Position numbers and translations under genes: made by a program. 64,000 bases of DNA from Gemmatimonadota bacterium (lineage in GTDB: Bacteria; Gemmatimonadota; Gemmatimonadetes; Gemmatimonadales; GWC2-71-9): the NCBI GenBank assembly GCA_040388535.1, contig JAZKBR010000004.1:124001-188000 (forward strand), given 5' to 3'. Under the pieces are notes generated by a model that did no database searches, was not told where the DNA came from, and saw only the letters and a program-made list of their open reading frames with translations. Positions 34,633 to 45,184 of this stretch are shown here, piece after piece; within the stretch, counting starts at the first letter, position 1, and every line of letters begins with the position of its first letter.

Positions 34633-35330
34633 GCCGTGTCGCCGTGGTCCGCTTTCCGGGCAGCAACTGCGAGACCGAATCCCTGGCCGCCGTAGTGCGC
34701 GCCGGGGGTACATCGGTCTTGCTCGACTACCGCGAGACGTCGCTCGGAGGCGCCGATGCGGTGATCCTGCCGGGTGGCTTCTCCTACGGCGACTATCTCC
34801 GCTCCGGCGCGATCGCGCGATTCGCCCCGATCATGCAGGCCATCCAGGCTCACGCCGCGGCCGGCGGCGCGGTGATCGGCATCTGCAATGGGTTCCAGGT
34901 GCTCTGCGAGGCCCATCTCCTGCCTGGGGCGCTGCTGCGGAATGCCCAGCAGCGATTTGCGGCGCGACCTGTCGACGTCCGCATCGAACGCGTCGATACC
35001 GTCTGCACCGGTGACTACCACACTGGCGAAGTGATCCGGATCCCGATTGCCCACGGGGAAGGTCGCTATGCCGCAGACGAGACGACACTGCAGCAACTCG
35101 AAGCCGACGGCCGGGTGATGCTACGGTATGTCAGCGTACCTGGGAGCGATGCCCCGCATAATCCCAATGGCTCGGCCCGCGACATCGCCGGTATCTGCAA
35201 TGCCGCCGGGACGGTGGTCGGCTTCATGCCACACCCGGAGCGCCTCGCGGAGAGCACCCTCGGATCCGATGCCGGTCACCGGTTCTTCACGTCACTCGTC
35301 GGTCGGCTCGCCGTCGGAGCTGCCGCGTGA
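34629..35330 (+). CDS. purQ: FGAM synthase glutaminase subunit PurQ
   Basis: 233 residues from ATG 34629. Class I glutamine amidotransferase with nucleophile Cys86 in GICNGFQVL and His/Glu in [20 protein letters not shown] opens the protein and [17 protein letters not shown] is typical. It supplies ammonia to PurL. The unfused PurS/Q/L set is the Gram-positive/archaeal type rather than the single large PurL of gammaproteobacteria. Confidence 0.98.
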   Translation: MSRVAVVRFPGSNCETESLAAVVRAGGTSVLLDYRETSLGGADAVILPGGFSYGDYLRSGAIARFAPIMQAIQAHAAAGGAVIGICNGFQVLCEAHLLPGALLRNAQQRFAARPVDVRIERVDTVCTGDYHTGEVIRIPIAHGEGRYAADETTLQQLEADGRVMLRYVSVPGSDAPHNPNGSARDIAGICNAAGTVVGFMPHPERLAESTLGSDAGHRFFTSLVGRLAVGAAA

Positions 35331-37603
35331 CCGCTGTCATTGCCGCCGAAGCGTTCCCCGGCGAACGCGAAGTCACCGATGCAGTGGTACGCGAGCACAA
35401 GATCAACGAGATCGAGTACAGTGCCGTCCTGAAGCTGCTCGGTCGTACACCCACGCTCACGGAGCTTGGCATCTTCTCGGCGCTCTGGTCGGAGCACTGT
35501 TCCTACAAGCACACCAAACCGGTCCTGCGAAAGTTCCCGGTCGACGGACCGCAGGTCGTGCAGGGCCCCGGCGAGAACGCCGGCGTGCTGCGGCTCCCCG
35601 AAGGGTGGGCCGTGGCATTCAAGATCGAGTCGCACAATCACCCGAGCGCGGTTGAGCCATACCAGGGCGCCGCGACAGGCGTCGGCGGCATCCTGCGCGA
35701 TGTCTTCACGATGGGCGCCCGCCCCGTCGCGCTGCTGAATTCCCTGCGACTCGGGCCTCTGGACGACGCCCGCAATCGCTACCTCTTCGCCGGCATTGTC
35801 AAAGGCGTCGGAGACTATGGCAATTGTGTTGGCGTACCCACCCTCGGAGGCGAAGTCTGTTTCGCCCCCGGGTACAGCGGCAACCCGCTGGTCAATGCCA
35901 TGGCGGTCGGGCTCCTGCGTGAGACGGACCTGATCACGGCAAAGGCCGAGGGTGTCGGCAACATCCTCCTGGCGGTCGGCGCCAAGACCGGACGTGATGG
36001 TATTCACGGTGCCTCGTTCGCATCAGAGGATCTCACGGCGGAGAGCGAGAAGCGACGGCCGCAGGTGCAGGTGGGTGATCCGTTCACCGAGAAGCTGTTG
36101 CTCGAGGCCTCGCTGGAGTTGATCACCGGCAACTACATCGTGGCGATTCAGGATATGGGCGCGGCCGGGCTGACATCCTCATCGGCGGAAATGGCGGCAC
36201 GCGGCGGCGTCGGCGTCGAGCTCGACACCAGCAAGGTGCCGACGCGCGAGGCCGGGATGACGCCGTACGAGATCATGCTGTCGGAGTCGCAGGAACGAAT
36301 GCTCGTGGTCGCCGAACCGCACCGCATTGCCGAGATCCAGGCGGTCTGCCAGCGGTGGGAGCTCGATGCGACTCCGGTCGGGCGGGTGACTGACGACGGG
36401 CTCTTCCGCATCATTCACGATGGGCGGACCGTGGCTGCCATTCCGGGACAGGAGCTCGTGGACGGCTGCCCGATGTATGCGCCAGCCGCCATCGAGGCCC
36501 CGGCCGCCGTGGCACGACGCGCAGCCCTCCCTTCCAAGACCGCGCCCGATCCTGTGGCTGCACTGAAGCTGCTGCTCGACGCACCAACCATCGCGAGCAA
36601 GCGCTGGGTCTTCGAGCAATTCGACAGCACCGTGCGCGCCGGCAGCGCAGTCATTCCGGGCGGTGACGCCGGAGTGCTCCGCGTCGCCGACACCAACTTC
36701 GGCCTCGCCATGACGGTCGACTGCAATGCCCGCTATGTCTTCCTCGACCCATACGAGGGTGGCAAGGCAGCGGTCGCCGAAGCGGCACGCAACATCGCCT
36801 GCACCGGTGCCCGACCGCTCGGTATTACTGATTGCCTCAACTTCGGCAATCCCCAGGTGCCCGAGATCTTCTTCCAGTTCACCGAAGCGTGTCGCGGCAT
36901 TTCCGATGCTTGCCGCGCCTTCAATACGCCGGTGACCGGCGGCAACGTCTCGCTGTACAATCAGAATCCGACGAGCGCGATCGATCCGACGCCGACCATC
37001 GGCATGGTCGGCGTTCTCGATGACATCACGACTGCAGTGCCGAGCCACTTTTCGCAGGCTGGCGATGCCATCCTGCTGCTCGGTCACACGACGGGCCACC
37101 TCGGCGGTTCGTCGTACTGGGCCGAAGTCCTCGACGCCGTTGTCGGGGCACCACCTCCGGTTGATCTGAAGGCCGAACGCGGGTTGCAGGAGACCCTGAT
37201 CGCGGCAGCCAGCCGACGCCTGCTCCGTTCAGCCCACGATCTTTCCGATGGCGGGCTCGCGGTCGCGCTGGCCGAGTGCTGCATCGGTGGCCCCTGGGCT
37301 ACCACCACCTTCGGCGCTGACATTGATCTCGGTCGACACGCGGACGCTGTGTCGGACGCGGGATGGCTCTTTGGCGAGGAGGGCGGCAGGGCGCTGGTCT
37401 CCTGTGATCCGTCGCACGTGGCGGAATTGCAGCAGTTGGGACACGGCCTCGGGATCCCGGTGCATTACCTCGGGCTAGTCGGGGCCGAACGTGGTCAGCT
37501 CAACGTCACGCGCGACGCGGTGGCATGGCACTGGGGCACGACCGAGCTCCGCAGCATTCATCTCGAGGCAATTCCGCGACGCATGTCGACGGGAGAGGGC
37601 TGA
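35327..37603 (+). CDS. purL: FGAM synthase ATP-binding subunit PurL
   Basis: 758 residues from GTG 35327 (GTGA with purQ). Small-type PurL with two pseudo-symmetric halves: [52 protein letters not shown] in the first half and [16 protein letters not shown] and [16 protein letters not shown] in the second. ATP-dependent amidation of FGAR with ammonia from PurQ. Three bases separate it from purF. Confidence 0.98.
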   Translation: MTAVIAAEAFPGEREVTDAVVREHKINEIEYSAVLKLLGRTPTLTELGIFSALWSEHCSYKHTKPVLRKFPVDGPQVVQGPGENAGVLRLPEGWAVAFKIESHNHPSAVEPYQGAATGVGGILRDVFTMGARPVALLNSLRLGPLDDARNRYLFAGIVKGVGDYGNCVGVPTLGGEVCFAPGYSGNPLVNAMAVGLLRETDLITAKAEGVGNILLAVGAKTGRDGIHGASFASEDLTAESEKRRPQVQVGDPFTEKLLLEASLELITGNYIVAIQDMGAAGLTSSSAEMAARGGVGVELDTSKVPTREAGMTPYEIMLSESQERMLVVAEPHRIAEIQAVCQRWELDATPVGRVTDDGLFRIIHDGRTVAAIPGQELVDGCPMYAPAAIEAPAAVARRAALPSKTAPDPVAALKLLLDAPTIASKRWVFEQFDSTVRAGSAVIPGGDAGVLRVADTNFGLAMTVDCNARYVFLDPYEGGKAAVAEAARNIACTGARPLGITDCLNFGNPQVPEIFFQFTEACRGISDACRAFNTPVTGGNVSLYNQNPTSAIDPTPTIGMVGVLDDITTAVPSHFSQAGDAILLLGHTTGHLGGSSYWAEVLDAVVGAPPPVDLKAERGLQETLIAAASRRLLRSAHDLSDGGLAVALAECCIGGPWATTTFGADIDLGRHADAVSDAGWLFGEEGGRALVSCDPSHVAELQQLGHGLGIPVHYLGLVGAERGQLNVTRDAVAWHWGTTELRSIHLEAIPRRMSTGEG

Positions 37604-37606
37604 CCC

Positions 37607-39004
37607 ATGTGCGGTGTGATCGGAGTATCCGGTGTCGTCGACGCGGCTCGAGTCACCTATCTCGGTCTCTACGCCTTGCAGCATCGCGGGCAGGAGAGTG
37701 CCGGGATCGTGGCGGTCGATGACACCGGACGGGCCCGGATCCACCGCGCAATGGGGCTGGTTTCCGATGCCTTTGATGAGCCCTCGCTCACCGGCCTGCT
37801 CGGCGATGTCGCGGTGGGTCACACTCGCTATTCCACCGCCGGCAGCACGATCCTCGCGAACGCTCAGCCCTACCTCGTGAACTATCACGGCGGTCCGTTG
37901 TCCGTCGCGCACAACGGCAACCTCGTCAATGCGGTGGAGTTGCGCGACGAACTGGTTCGGCAGGGCGCAATCTTCTCCTCCAATAGCGATACCGAAGTCC
38001 TGATCCACCTGATTGCGCGTTCGGATGCCCCCACGGTCGAAGGCCAGATCCGCGATGCACTCGAACGGGCCGATGGAGCGTACTCGGTGGTGATCGGCGT
38101 GGGTCGCGCCATATATGCCGCTGTGGATTCGCGTGGCTTCCGACCGCTTTTCCTGGGTCGACTCGACGGTGGCGTCATCGTGGCCTCGGAAACCTGCGCC
38201 TTCGATCTCGTTGGTGCCACGACTGTGCGTGAACTCGCACCTGGCGACTTCGTACGGATCGAAGACGGCGAAATCGTCGACCTGCACCGGCTTTCACCCC
38301 GCCGCGTGACCCGCTGCATCTTCGAGCTGGTGTATTTCTCCCGCCCTGACTCCACCATCTTCGGCGAGTCAGTCGATCGCGTCCGGCGGGAGCTGGGTCG
38401 TCAACTCGCGCGCTTCCACCCTGCCCCAGGCGCTGATGTGGTGTTTTCCGTCCCCGACTCTTCCAATGTGATGGCCCTCGGCTACTCCGAAGTTTCCGGC
38501 GTCGCGCTGGAACACGGCCTGATCCGGAATCACTATGTCGGTCGAACCTTCATCAATCCGACGCAGGCGCTCCGGGTCGAGAAGGTGAAGATCAAGTTCA
38601 ATCCGGTGCGTGAAGTGATCGCCGGCAATTCGGTGGTCGTCATCGACGACTCGCTGGTGCGGGGCACGACCAGCAAGGGGCTCGTGCGAATGATCCGCGC
38701 CGCCGGCGCACGCGAGGTCCATCTCCGACTCGGCTCGCCGCCAATCACCGGGCCGTGCCACTACGGCATCGACACGCCCAATCGTGACGAGCTGATCGCC
38801 GCGACCCACTCACACGAAGAGATCCGGCAATACCTCGGCGTCGATACGCTCGGCTATCTCACGCTGGACGAAATGGTTGCAGCTGCAGGTGACCGAAACT
38901 CCTGGTGCCATGCCTGCTTCAGCGGCGACTACCCGACGACCCCGGTGCAACTGACCCTCGGCAAGCTGCGGGAGGCGCCGGTGCCCGCGGTGACCCCCGC
39001 ATGA
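37607..39004 (+). CDS. purF: amidophosphoribosyltransferase
   Basis: 465 residues. MCGVIGVSG places the Ntn nucleophile Cys at position 2, exposed after Met removal with no propeptide. GHTRYSTAG and HNGNLVN belong to the glutaminase half; the PRPP loop VVVIDDSLVRGTTSKG and FSVPDSSNVMALGYS belong to the C-terminal half. First committed step of purine synthesis: PRPP plus glutamine gives phosphoribosylamine and PPi. The late cysteine-containing SWCHACFSGDYP suggests a 4Fe-4S or structural Cys set of the B. subtilis type. Coupled to ppdK by ATGA. Confidence 0.98.
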   Translation: MCGVIGVSGVVDAARVTYLGLYALQHRGQESAGIVAVDDTGRARIHRAMGLVSDAFDEPSLTGLLGDVAVGHTRYSTAGSTILANAQPYLVNYHGGPLSVAHNGNLVNAVELRDELVRQGAIFSSNSDTEVLIHLIARSDAPTVEGQIRDALERADGAYSVVIGVGRAIYAAVDSRGFRPLFLGRLDGGVIVASETCAFDLVGATTVRELAPGDFVRIEDGEIVDLHRLSPRRVTRCIFELVYFSRPDSTIFGESVDRVRRELGRQLARFHPAPGADVVFSVPDSSNVMALGYSEVSGVALEHGLIRNHYVGRTFINPTQALRVEKVKIKFNPVREVIAGNSVVVIDDSLVRGTTSKGLVRMIRAAGAREVHLRLGSPPITGPCHYGIDTPNRDELIAATHSHEEIRQYLGVDTLGYLTLDEMVAAAGDRNSWCHACFSGDYPTTPVQLTLGKLREAPVPAVTPA

Positions 39005-41670
39005 GCGACCCGTTCGTCCAGCAGCCGCTGGTGTACTACTTCGGGCAAGGCCGCGCCGAAGGGACGTCCGCGATGAAGGACATTCTCGGCGGCAAGGGAG
39101 CCGGGCTTGCCGAGATGACCAATCTGGGGATCGCCGTACCGCCGGGCTTCACGATTGCGGCAACGCTCTGTCAGACCTACCTCGATGCACGCTCGTTCCC
39201 GCCCCGACTCAGGGCGCAGGTCGAACAGGCGCTGCAGCACGTCGAAGCAGCGACTGGCAAGGAATTCGGCGGTGACCAGAATCCGTTGCTGGTTTCGGTC
39301 CGCAGCGGTGCCGCGGTCTCGATGCCAGGGATGATGGAGACGATCCTCAACCTCGGCCTCAACGACCGCACCGTGGAAGGGCTCGCGTCCCGCAGCGGCA
39401 ATCCCGCCTTTGCCTGGGATTGCTACCGCCGCTTCGTCCAGATGTACGCTGCCGTCGTCTTTGATCTGCCAAAGGCGCCGCTCGATCGCCTGCTCGAGGA
39501 GGCCCGGCACGCGCACGATGTTGCTCGCGAGATCGACCTCCCCGTCGCGGCGCTCAAGGCACTTGTGGCGAGGTTCAAGGCACACGTCACGGAAGCGACC
39601 GGCAAGCCATTCCCCGACGAGCCGATGGAGCAGCTCTGGGGCGCCATCGCAGCCGTCTTCGAGAGCTGGAACACCCGCCGGGCGATCGACTATCGCCGGA
39701 TCCACGAAATTCCCGACGCGCTTGGCACCGCCGTGAGCGTCGTGGCGATGGTGTATGGCAACCTCGGCGACAATTCCGGCACGGGCGTCGCGTTCTCGCG
39801 CGACCCGTCCACCGGTGAGCGGTTGCTCTACGGCGAGTATCTCTCGAATGCCCAGGGCGAAGATGTCGTCTCCGGCGCACGCACACCCGAGCCGATCGCC
39901 GCCCTGCGAGATCGGATGCCCGCTGTCTATCAGGAGATGGACCGGATGGCGCGCACGCTCGAGCGCCACTTCCGCGACGTGCAGGACATGGAGTTCACCA
40001 TCGAGGATGGCCGACTCTTCATGCTCCAGACCAGAAGAGCGCAGCGTTCGGGCCCCGCAGCGTTCCGGATCGCCTGCGAGATGGTCGAAGAAGATGCCAT
40101 CTCCGAGGAAGAGGCCGTCGCGCGGATTCCGCCCCAGGCACTGGAGCAGTTGCTGCACCCGATGATCGACCCGCGACATGCACTCGATGTCCTGACCACC
40201 GGCCTCCCGGCTTCACCCGGCGCGGCATCCGGCGTGGTGGTCTTCGACGCAGACACTGCCGCCGAGCGCGGCCGCCGCGACGAAGCGGTGATCCTGGTGC
40301 GCCGCGAGACCTCACCCGAGGACTTCCACGGCATGGTCGCTGCCCGTGCCATCCTGACGGCCAGAGGGGGGATGACGTCGCACGCCGCCGTGGTCGCCCG
40401 GGGCATGGGGAAGCCATGCGTGGCCGGCGCGCAGGCACTCGACGTGGATGAAGCGGCTGGTGTCGTCCGTGTCGGCGGCCGCGAGTTTCGTGCGGGCGAC
40501 TGGATCACGCTCGACGGATCGACGGGCACCGTGTACCTCGGTCAGGCCAAGCTGCTCGTCCCGGAGATGAGCGAGTACTACCATCGCCTCATGGGCTGGG
40601 CCGACAAGATCCGACCGATGAAAGTGCGCGTGAACGCGGACACTCCAGCCGATGCCCATCGCGGACGTGATTTCGGCGCCGAAGGGATCGGCCTTTGCCG
40701 CACCGAACATATGTTCTTCGAAGGCGATCGCCTCATCGCCGTGCGCGAGATGATCCTCGCCGAAGATCGTGGCGAGCGTGACCGGGCATTGGCAAAATTG
40801 CTGCCGATGCAGCGTGGCGATTTTGAATCGATTTTTCGTGCGATGGAAGGCTTTCCGGTCACGATCCGGTTGCTCGATCCACCGCTGCACGAGTTCCTGC
40901 CGAACGACGAAACGGAACTCGTCGCCCTCGCCGGACAACTGCACAAGCCGGTCGACCACGTCCGGCGCGTGGTGGCCTCCCTGCACGAGCAGAATCCGAT
41001 GCTCGGTCTGCGCGGTTGCCGCCTCGGGATCATCTATCCCGAAATCACCGCGATGCAGGCCCGCGCCATTTTCGAGGCAGCCTGTACCGTTGCCGCGCGC
41101 AAGGGTCGGGTGATGCCGGAAGTGATGATTCCCCTGGTCGCATCGGTCGTGGAGTTCCGCCGGCAGGCGCTGCTGGTCCGGCAAGTCGCCGAGGAAGTGT
41201 TCCGTGAGCGCCAGCTCACGGTGCCGTACCTGCTGGGCACGATGATCGAGCTGCCGCGCGCCGCACTGACGGCCGACGAGATCGCCCGTGAGGCGCAATT
41301 TTTCTCTTTCGGCACCAATGACCTGACCCAAACCACGTGGGGCCTCTCGCGCGACGACGCTGGCCGCTTCCTTCCCCACTATGTCGAGTCGGGGATCATC
41401 GACAGCGATCCGTTCCAGACGCTTGACCAGGCCGGTGTAGGGAAGCTGATCAGGATGGCCTGCGAGCTGGGCCGAAAGACGCGCGCCGATCTCAAGCTGG
41501 GCATCTGTGGTGAACACGGTGGTGACCCGAACTCGATCGCCTTCTGCGAGACCCTGAAGATGAACTATGTCTCCTGCTCCCCCTTCCGGGTGCCGATTGC
41601 CCGGCTTGCCGCGGCGCAGGCCGCGCTCGCGGCTCGCGGCACTGTCGATCGAACCAAGGCGACCGTATGA
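39001..41670 (+). CDS. ppdK: pyruvate, phosphate dikinase
   Basis: 889 residues from ATG 39001. N-terminal nucleotide-binding domain ([32 protein letters not shown]), swivelling phospho-His domain with His461 in [18 protein letters not shown], and C-terminal PEP-binding TIM barrel ([50 protein letters not shown]). Interconverts PEP + AMP + PPi with pyruvate + ATP + Pi. Unusual context: it overlaps purF and purE by 4 bases each, inside the purine genes; PurF releases PPi and AMP is a pathway product. Confidence 0.98.
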   Translation: MSDPFVQQPLVYYFGQGRAEGTSAMKDILGGKGAGLAEMTNLGIAVPPGFTIAATLCQTYLDARSFPPRLRAQVEQALQHVEAATGKEFGGDQNPLLVSVRSGAAVSMPGMMETILNLGLNDRTVEGLASRSGNPAFAWDCYRRFVQMYAAVVFDLPKAPLDRLLEEARHAHDVAREIDLPVAALKALVARFKAHVTEATGKPFPDEPMEQLWGAIAAVFESWNTRRAIDYRRIHEIPDALGTAVSVVAMVYGNLGDNSGTGVAFSRDPSTGERLLYGEYLSNAQGEDVVSGARTPEPIAALRDRMPAVYQEMDRMARTLERHFRDVQDMEFTIEDGRLFMLQTRRAQRSGPAAFRIACEMVEEDAISEEEAVARIPPQALEQLLHPMIDPRHALDVLTTGLPASPGAASGVVVFDADTAAERGRRDEAVILVRRETSPEDFHGMVAARAILTARGGMTSHAAVVARGMGKPCVAGAQALDVDEAAGVVRVGGREFRAGDWITLDGSTGTVYLGQAKLLVPEMSEYYHRLMGWADKIRPMKVRVNADTPADAHRGRDFGAEGIGLCRTEHMFFEGDRLIAVREMILAEDRGERDRALAKLLPMQRGDFESIFRAMEGFPVTIRLLDPPLHEFLPNDETELVALAGQLHKPVDHVRRVVASLHEQNPMLGLRGCRLGIIYPEITAMQARAIFEAACTVAARKGRVMPEVMIPLVASVVEFRRQALLVRQVAEEVFRERQLTVPYLLGTMIELPRAALTADEIAREAQFFSFGTNDLTQTTWGLSRDDAGRFLPHYVESGIIDSDPFQTLDQAGVGKLIRMACELGRKTRADLKLGICGEHGGDPNSIAFCETLKMNYVSCSPFRVPIARLAAAQAALAARGTVDRTKATV

Positions 41671-42161
41671 GCGCACCAATTGTTGGCGTGGTGATGGGCA
41701 GCGACTCCGACTGGGACGTGATGCAGCACGCCGCCGCGCGGCTGGTCGAATTCGGCGTGCCGTATGAGGCCCGCGTGGTCTCGGCGCATCGCTCGCCGGA
41801 CCTGCTCTTCAGTTATGCCGAGGAAGCCGCCGACCGCGGGTTGCGCGCCATCATCGCCGGTGCCGGCGGTGCGGCTCACCTGCCAGGTATGCTCGCAGCC
41901 AAGACCACGGTGCCGGTCCTCGGTGTACCGGTTTCGAGTCGCCATCTCAAGGGACTCGACTCGCTGCTCTCGATTGTGCAGATGCCTGCCGGGATTCCGG
42001 TGGCCACGTTTGCGATCGGAGAAGCAGGCGCCAGCAACGCGGCGCTTTTCGCCATCGCCATTCTTGCCGGGACAGATAACGGACTCGCCGCAACGCTCGC
42101 CGCCTATCGCAGCTCGCTCGACGCCAAGGTGCGCGCGCTCGTCCTGCCGGATCCCGCGTGA
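41667..42161 (+). CDS. purE: N5-CAIR mutase, PurE class I
   Basis: 164 residues from ATG 41667. [48 protein letters not shown] and PVLGVPV are the class I PurE signatures, with the catalytic His in SAHRSP. Moves the carboxylate of N5-CAIR to C4. The adjacent purK makes its substrate, confirming the two-step bacterial carboxylation route. Overlaps at both ends. Confidence 0.98.
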   Translation: MSAPIVGVVMGSDSDWDVMQHAAARLVEFGVPYEARVVSAHRSPDLLFSYAEEAADRGLRAIIAGAGGAAHLPGMLAAKTTVPVLGVPVSSRHLKGLDSLLSIVQMPAGIPVATFAIGEAGASNAALFAIAILAGTDNGLAATLAAYRSSLDAKVRALVLPDPA

Positions 42162-43294
42162 TCCTGCCAGGCGCGACGCTTGGCGTCCTGGGTGGCGGGC
42201 AGCTCGGTCGAATGTTCACCGCCGAAGCTCGTCGAATGGGATATCGCGTCATTGTACTCGATCCGGATCCTGATGCGCCGGCCGGGCAGCTCGCCGATCA
42301 CCACATCACCCGATCGTGGACCGATCCCGAGGCGCTGGCCGAGCTCTCCGGAATGTGCCAGGCGGTCACCACCGAATTCGAGAATGTTCCGGCAGATGTC
42401 CTGCGCGCACTCGCGGCGCATATCCCGGTCCGGCCACGCGCCGATGCGGTCGCCACGACCCAGGATCGCATCGCCGAAAAGCGCTTCCTCAACAGCATCG
42501 ATGTCCCGACGGCGGCGTGGGCGGCATTTCGGAAAGGGGACTCTCCTGAAGACGCCTGGCAGGCAACCAATGCCGAAAGCGCGATCCTCAAGACGGCGCG
42601 AATGGGGTACGACGGCAAGGGGCAGGAAATCATTCTCGGAAGCAGCGAACTCCCGGCCGCGCTCGTCCGGCTCGGCAGCGTCCCCTGCATTCTCGAGCGA
42701 CGCGTTGCGCTGGAGCGGGAGATCTCGGTAATGGTCGCACGCGGCGCGGATGGCCGCACCATCACCTGGCCGGTCGCCGAGAATGTGCATCGCGCCGGGA
42801 TCCTGCATACCAGTGTCGTGCCGGCGATGATCCCCGACGCACTGGCCGCCGAAGCCCGTTCGCTCGCCGAACGGATCGTCACCGAGCTCGACTATGTCGG
42901 CGTGATGGGAGTCGAGTGCTTCATCGCCGATGGCGGCCAGCTACTGGTGAACGAACTGGCACCGCGACCGCACAACAGCGGTCACTGGACCCTCGACACT
43001 GCGATCACGTCGCAGTTCGAGCAGCAAGTCCGGGCGCTCACCGGACTCCCCCTCGGCGCGACGGAGACAATGGCACCTGTCGCGATGATCAACTTGCTTG
43101 GCGATCTCTGGCGCTACGGCGAACCGCGCTGGGCGCGCGCGCTCGCCCTCGACGGAGTGAAGCTGCATCTCTACGGCAAGAAGACCCCACGCGTCGGCCG
43201 GAAGATGGGACACCTGACCGTGACCGCAGCCACGCCGGCGATGGCGCTGCATCGCGCCGAAGAGGCGTGGCGCTCGCTGACCTCGCCAAGTTGA
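42158..43294 (+). CDS. purK: N5-CAIR synthetase PurK
   Basis: 378 residues from GTG 42158 (GTGA with purE). ATP-grasp enzyme: [69 protein letters not shown]. Makes N5-CAIR from AIR, bicarbonate and ATP. It is the last gene of the plus-strand run and converges with the DinB-like gene after 10 bases. purD, purH, purM and purN are not in the window. Confidence 0.98.
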   Translation: MILPGATLGVLGGGQLGRMFTAEARRMGYRVIVLDPDPDAPAGQLADHHITRSWTDPEALAELSGMCQAVTTEFENVPADVLRALAAHIPVRPRADAVATTQDRIAEKRFLNSIDVPTAAWAAFRKGDSPEDAWQATNAESAILKTARMGYDGKGQEIILGSSELPAALVRLGSVPCILERRVALEREISVMVARGADGRTITWPVAENVHRAGILHTSVVPAMIPDALAAEARSLAERIVTELDYVGVMGVECFIADGGQLLVNELAPRPHNSGHWTLDTAITSQFEQQVRALTGLPLGATETMAPVAMINLLGDLWRYGEPRWARALALDGVKLHLYGKKTPRVGRKMGHLTVTAATPAMALHRAEEAWRSLTSPS

Positions 43295-43304
43295 CCGGCC
43301 CGCG

Positions 43305-43781
43305 CTACTCCCGCACGTAGAACGGCGCCGGTTCGACCCCCAGCGCGCGCAGGTAGACGTAGCCCTGCCCCCGATGGTGCACCTGGTTGTCGATCACGTA
43401 CAGGAACGAGTTGATCACCTTTCCCTCGTACTGCCCGAAGGCGACCACCGTCTCCTGAAAACGCTCATCGGAAATCCGGGGCCACAACGCATTCATCGAA
43501 GCGGTCGCCTCGTCCCAGGCCGCGAGCATCTCGATCCTCGTGGGTCGCGGCCCCGGCCACTCGAACGTCTTCCATTCGCCAGTCACGACGCCCGCGATCA
43601 TCGGCTCGTCCATCATCAACAACTCGAGGGCCAGTTCACCGAAGGTCCGCATCCCCCCGATCGAGAAAGTGTTGAACTGATCGTCGGGAAACGCTTCGAT
43701 GATGCGGCGCGTCAGGGCTCGGTGCCCCTGCCAGTGAGCAAGGAGATCGGCGGGCGAAAGGATCTGCGTGGCGGCGCTCAT
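43305..43781 (-). CDS. DinB-family (DUF1572/YfiT-like) putative metalloprotein
   Basis: 158 residues of four-helix-bundle DinB type: an N-terminal helix LLAHWQGHRALTRRIIEAF, a central FGELALELLMMDEPMIAGVV and the C-terminal NQVHHRGQGYVYLRALGVEP, whose His residues normally complete a His3 metal site. The FGELALE segment has Glu/Leu where many family members have a His, so the metal site may be altered. Family members include thiol-dependent S-transferases and damage-induced proteins; no specific function can be given. Single gene with its own start region. Confidence 0.85.
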   Translation of the reverse strand: MSAATQILSPADLLAHWQGHRALTRRIIEAFPDDQFNTFSIGGMRTFGELALELLMMDEPMIAGVVTGEWKTFEWPGPRPTRIEMLAAWDEATASMNALWPRISDERFQETVVAFGQYEGKVINSFLYVIDNQVHHRGQGYVYLRALGVEPAPFYVRE

Positions 43782-43846
43782 GGGGACCTTAGGGTCGTCG
43801 AGTTGGTTCGGTGTTTCTTCGGTATCCCCAATAACCTACGCGTTCA

Positions 43847-45184
43847 TCAGAGAGCGAGCAACCCCTTCGCCGCGAGCCAGGGCAGGAGCACGTAAATCGT
43901 GAGATCCCGGATCAGGTAATAGACGAAGAACCCGGCGATAACCTTCCAGCCGTAGGCCTTCCCGAGCCCTCGAAGCCCCGATTGCCGGAACACCGCCACG
44001 ACCTCGCGCATGCCACTGGAGGACCCGGCATACCAGAGCGTGGTTCCCCAGAAGGCGAGCGCCATGATGCCTGCGGCCACCAGAAACGGCCGGCCGTTGC
44101 CGAAATGGTCGTAGGTGTAGCCCGCGAGCACGGGCCCGGCGACCCGTGCGAGACTGCCGCTGCTCTGGTACACCCCCATGGTAGCGCCGCGGCTCTCCGG
44201 GGGCGCCCCGCGCGACGCCAGCGATGAGAGCGCAGGATTCGTGACCCCACTGCCCAGCGCGAGGAGCGCCAGGCCGACGTACAAGGGCGCGAGATGAAGC
44301 GACGAGCCCACCAGCAGCAGTGCAACGGCCATCAGGAGCGTCCCGCCGATGATGAGGCGAGTCTCTCCGGCCCACGCGGTCAACCTGCCGATGAGGCCGC
44401 CCTGCACAATCACCATCACGACCCCCATCAGCGCGAGCAGCCAGCCAGTACGCTGTGCGCCGAAGCCGTGACGCGCCTGCACAAAGAGCGCGAGAGTGAC
44501 TTCCATTTGCGTGAAGGCGATGGTGACAAGAAAGAACAGGCCGACCGCCACTCGCGTACGCGGATCCGCGAGCGTGCGGCGCAACGCCGCTGCGTCGAAG
44601 CGTCGCTCCTGATGCGCTGCGCGCACGGCAGGATCAGTGACCGGCTCGGCCAACTTGAACCAGGCGAAGAGAATATTGGCTGCCGAGAGCGCCGCCGCAG
44701 CAAACATCGGGACACCATAGCCGAATCGCGACAGCACGCCGCCGATCGCGGGGCCGAAGATGAAACCGAGGCCGAATGCCGCACCGATCATTCCCATCCC
44801 GCGGGCGCGATCCTTTTCGTCGGTCACATCGGCGATGTAGGCCGTCGCGGTGGAGATGTTCGCTCCGCACATCCCGGCGAAGGTGCGCCCGACGAACAGC
44901 CAGAAGAGCGATGGAGCCCAGCCCAGGATGAGGAGAGAGATCACGCTGCCGGCCATACTCCCCAACAGAACCGGGCGACGGCCGATGCGATCCGAGAGCC
45001 GCCCCCAGACCGGCGCGAAGAAGAACTGCATCAACGAATACGACGTCATCAGCCAACCGAGGGTCGTCGCACTCGCGCCATACGCCTTGGCGTAGTAGGG
45101 CAGGATGGGGATGACGATCCCGAAGCCCACGAGATCGATGAAGACCACCAGGAAGATGATCAGCAACGGGCTCGACTTCTTCAC
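43847..45184 (-). CDS. MFS transporter, TetA-like DHA1 group
   Basis: 445 residues from GTG 45184, which makes GTGA with the oligopeptidase stop. About twelve hydrophobic segments. FIDLVGFGIVIPILPYYAKA opens the protein, motif A GRLSDRIGRRPVLLG follows the second helix, and GAAFGLGFIFGPAIGG matches motif C of drug/H+ antiporters. Compared with TetA it has a C-terminal addition (about 400-445) with a further hydrophobic stretch. Likely a proton-driven exporter; substrate unknown. Whether co-transcription with the peptidase is meaningful is unclear. Confidence 0.9.
   Translation of the reverse strand: MKKSSPLLIIFLVVFIDLVGFGIVIPILPYYAKAYGASATTLGWLMTSYSLMQFFFAPVWGRLSDRIGRRPVLLGSMAGSVISLLILGWAPSLFWLFVGRTFAGMCGANISTATAYIADVTDEKDRARGMGMIGAAFGLGFIFGPAIGGVLSRFGYGVPMFAAAALSAANILFAWFKLAEPVTDPAVRAAHQERRFDAAALRRTLADPRTRVAVGLFFLVTIAFTQMEVTLALFVQARHGFGAQRTGWLLALMGVVMVIVQGGLIGRLTAWAGETRLIIGGTLLMAVALLLVGSSLHLAPLYVGLALLALGSGVTNPALSSLASRGAPPESRGATMGVYQSSGSLARVAGPVLAGYTYDHFGNGRPFLVAAGIMALAFWGTTLWYAGSSSGMREVVAVFRQSGLRGLGKAYGWKVIAGFFVYYLIRDLTIYVLLPWLAAKGLLAL

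Noticed and set aside
42104-42808. A minus-strand frame opposite purE/purK
   Set aside because: An antisense shadow of purK, which is complete and has all of its ATP-grasp signatures.
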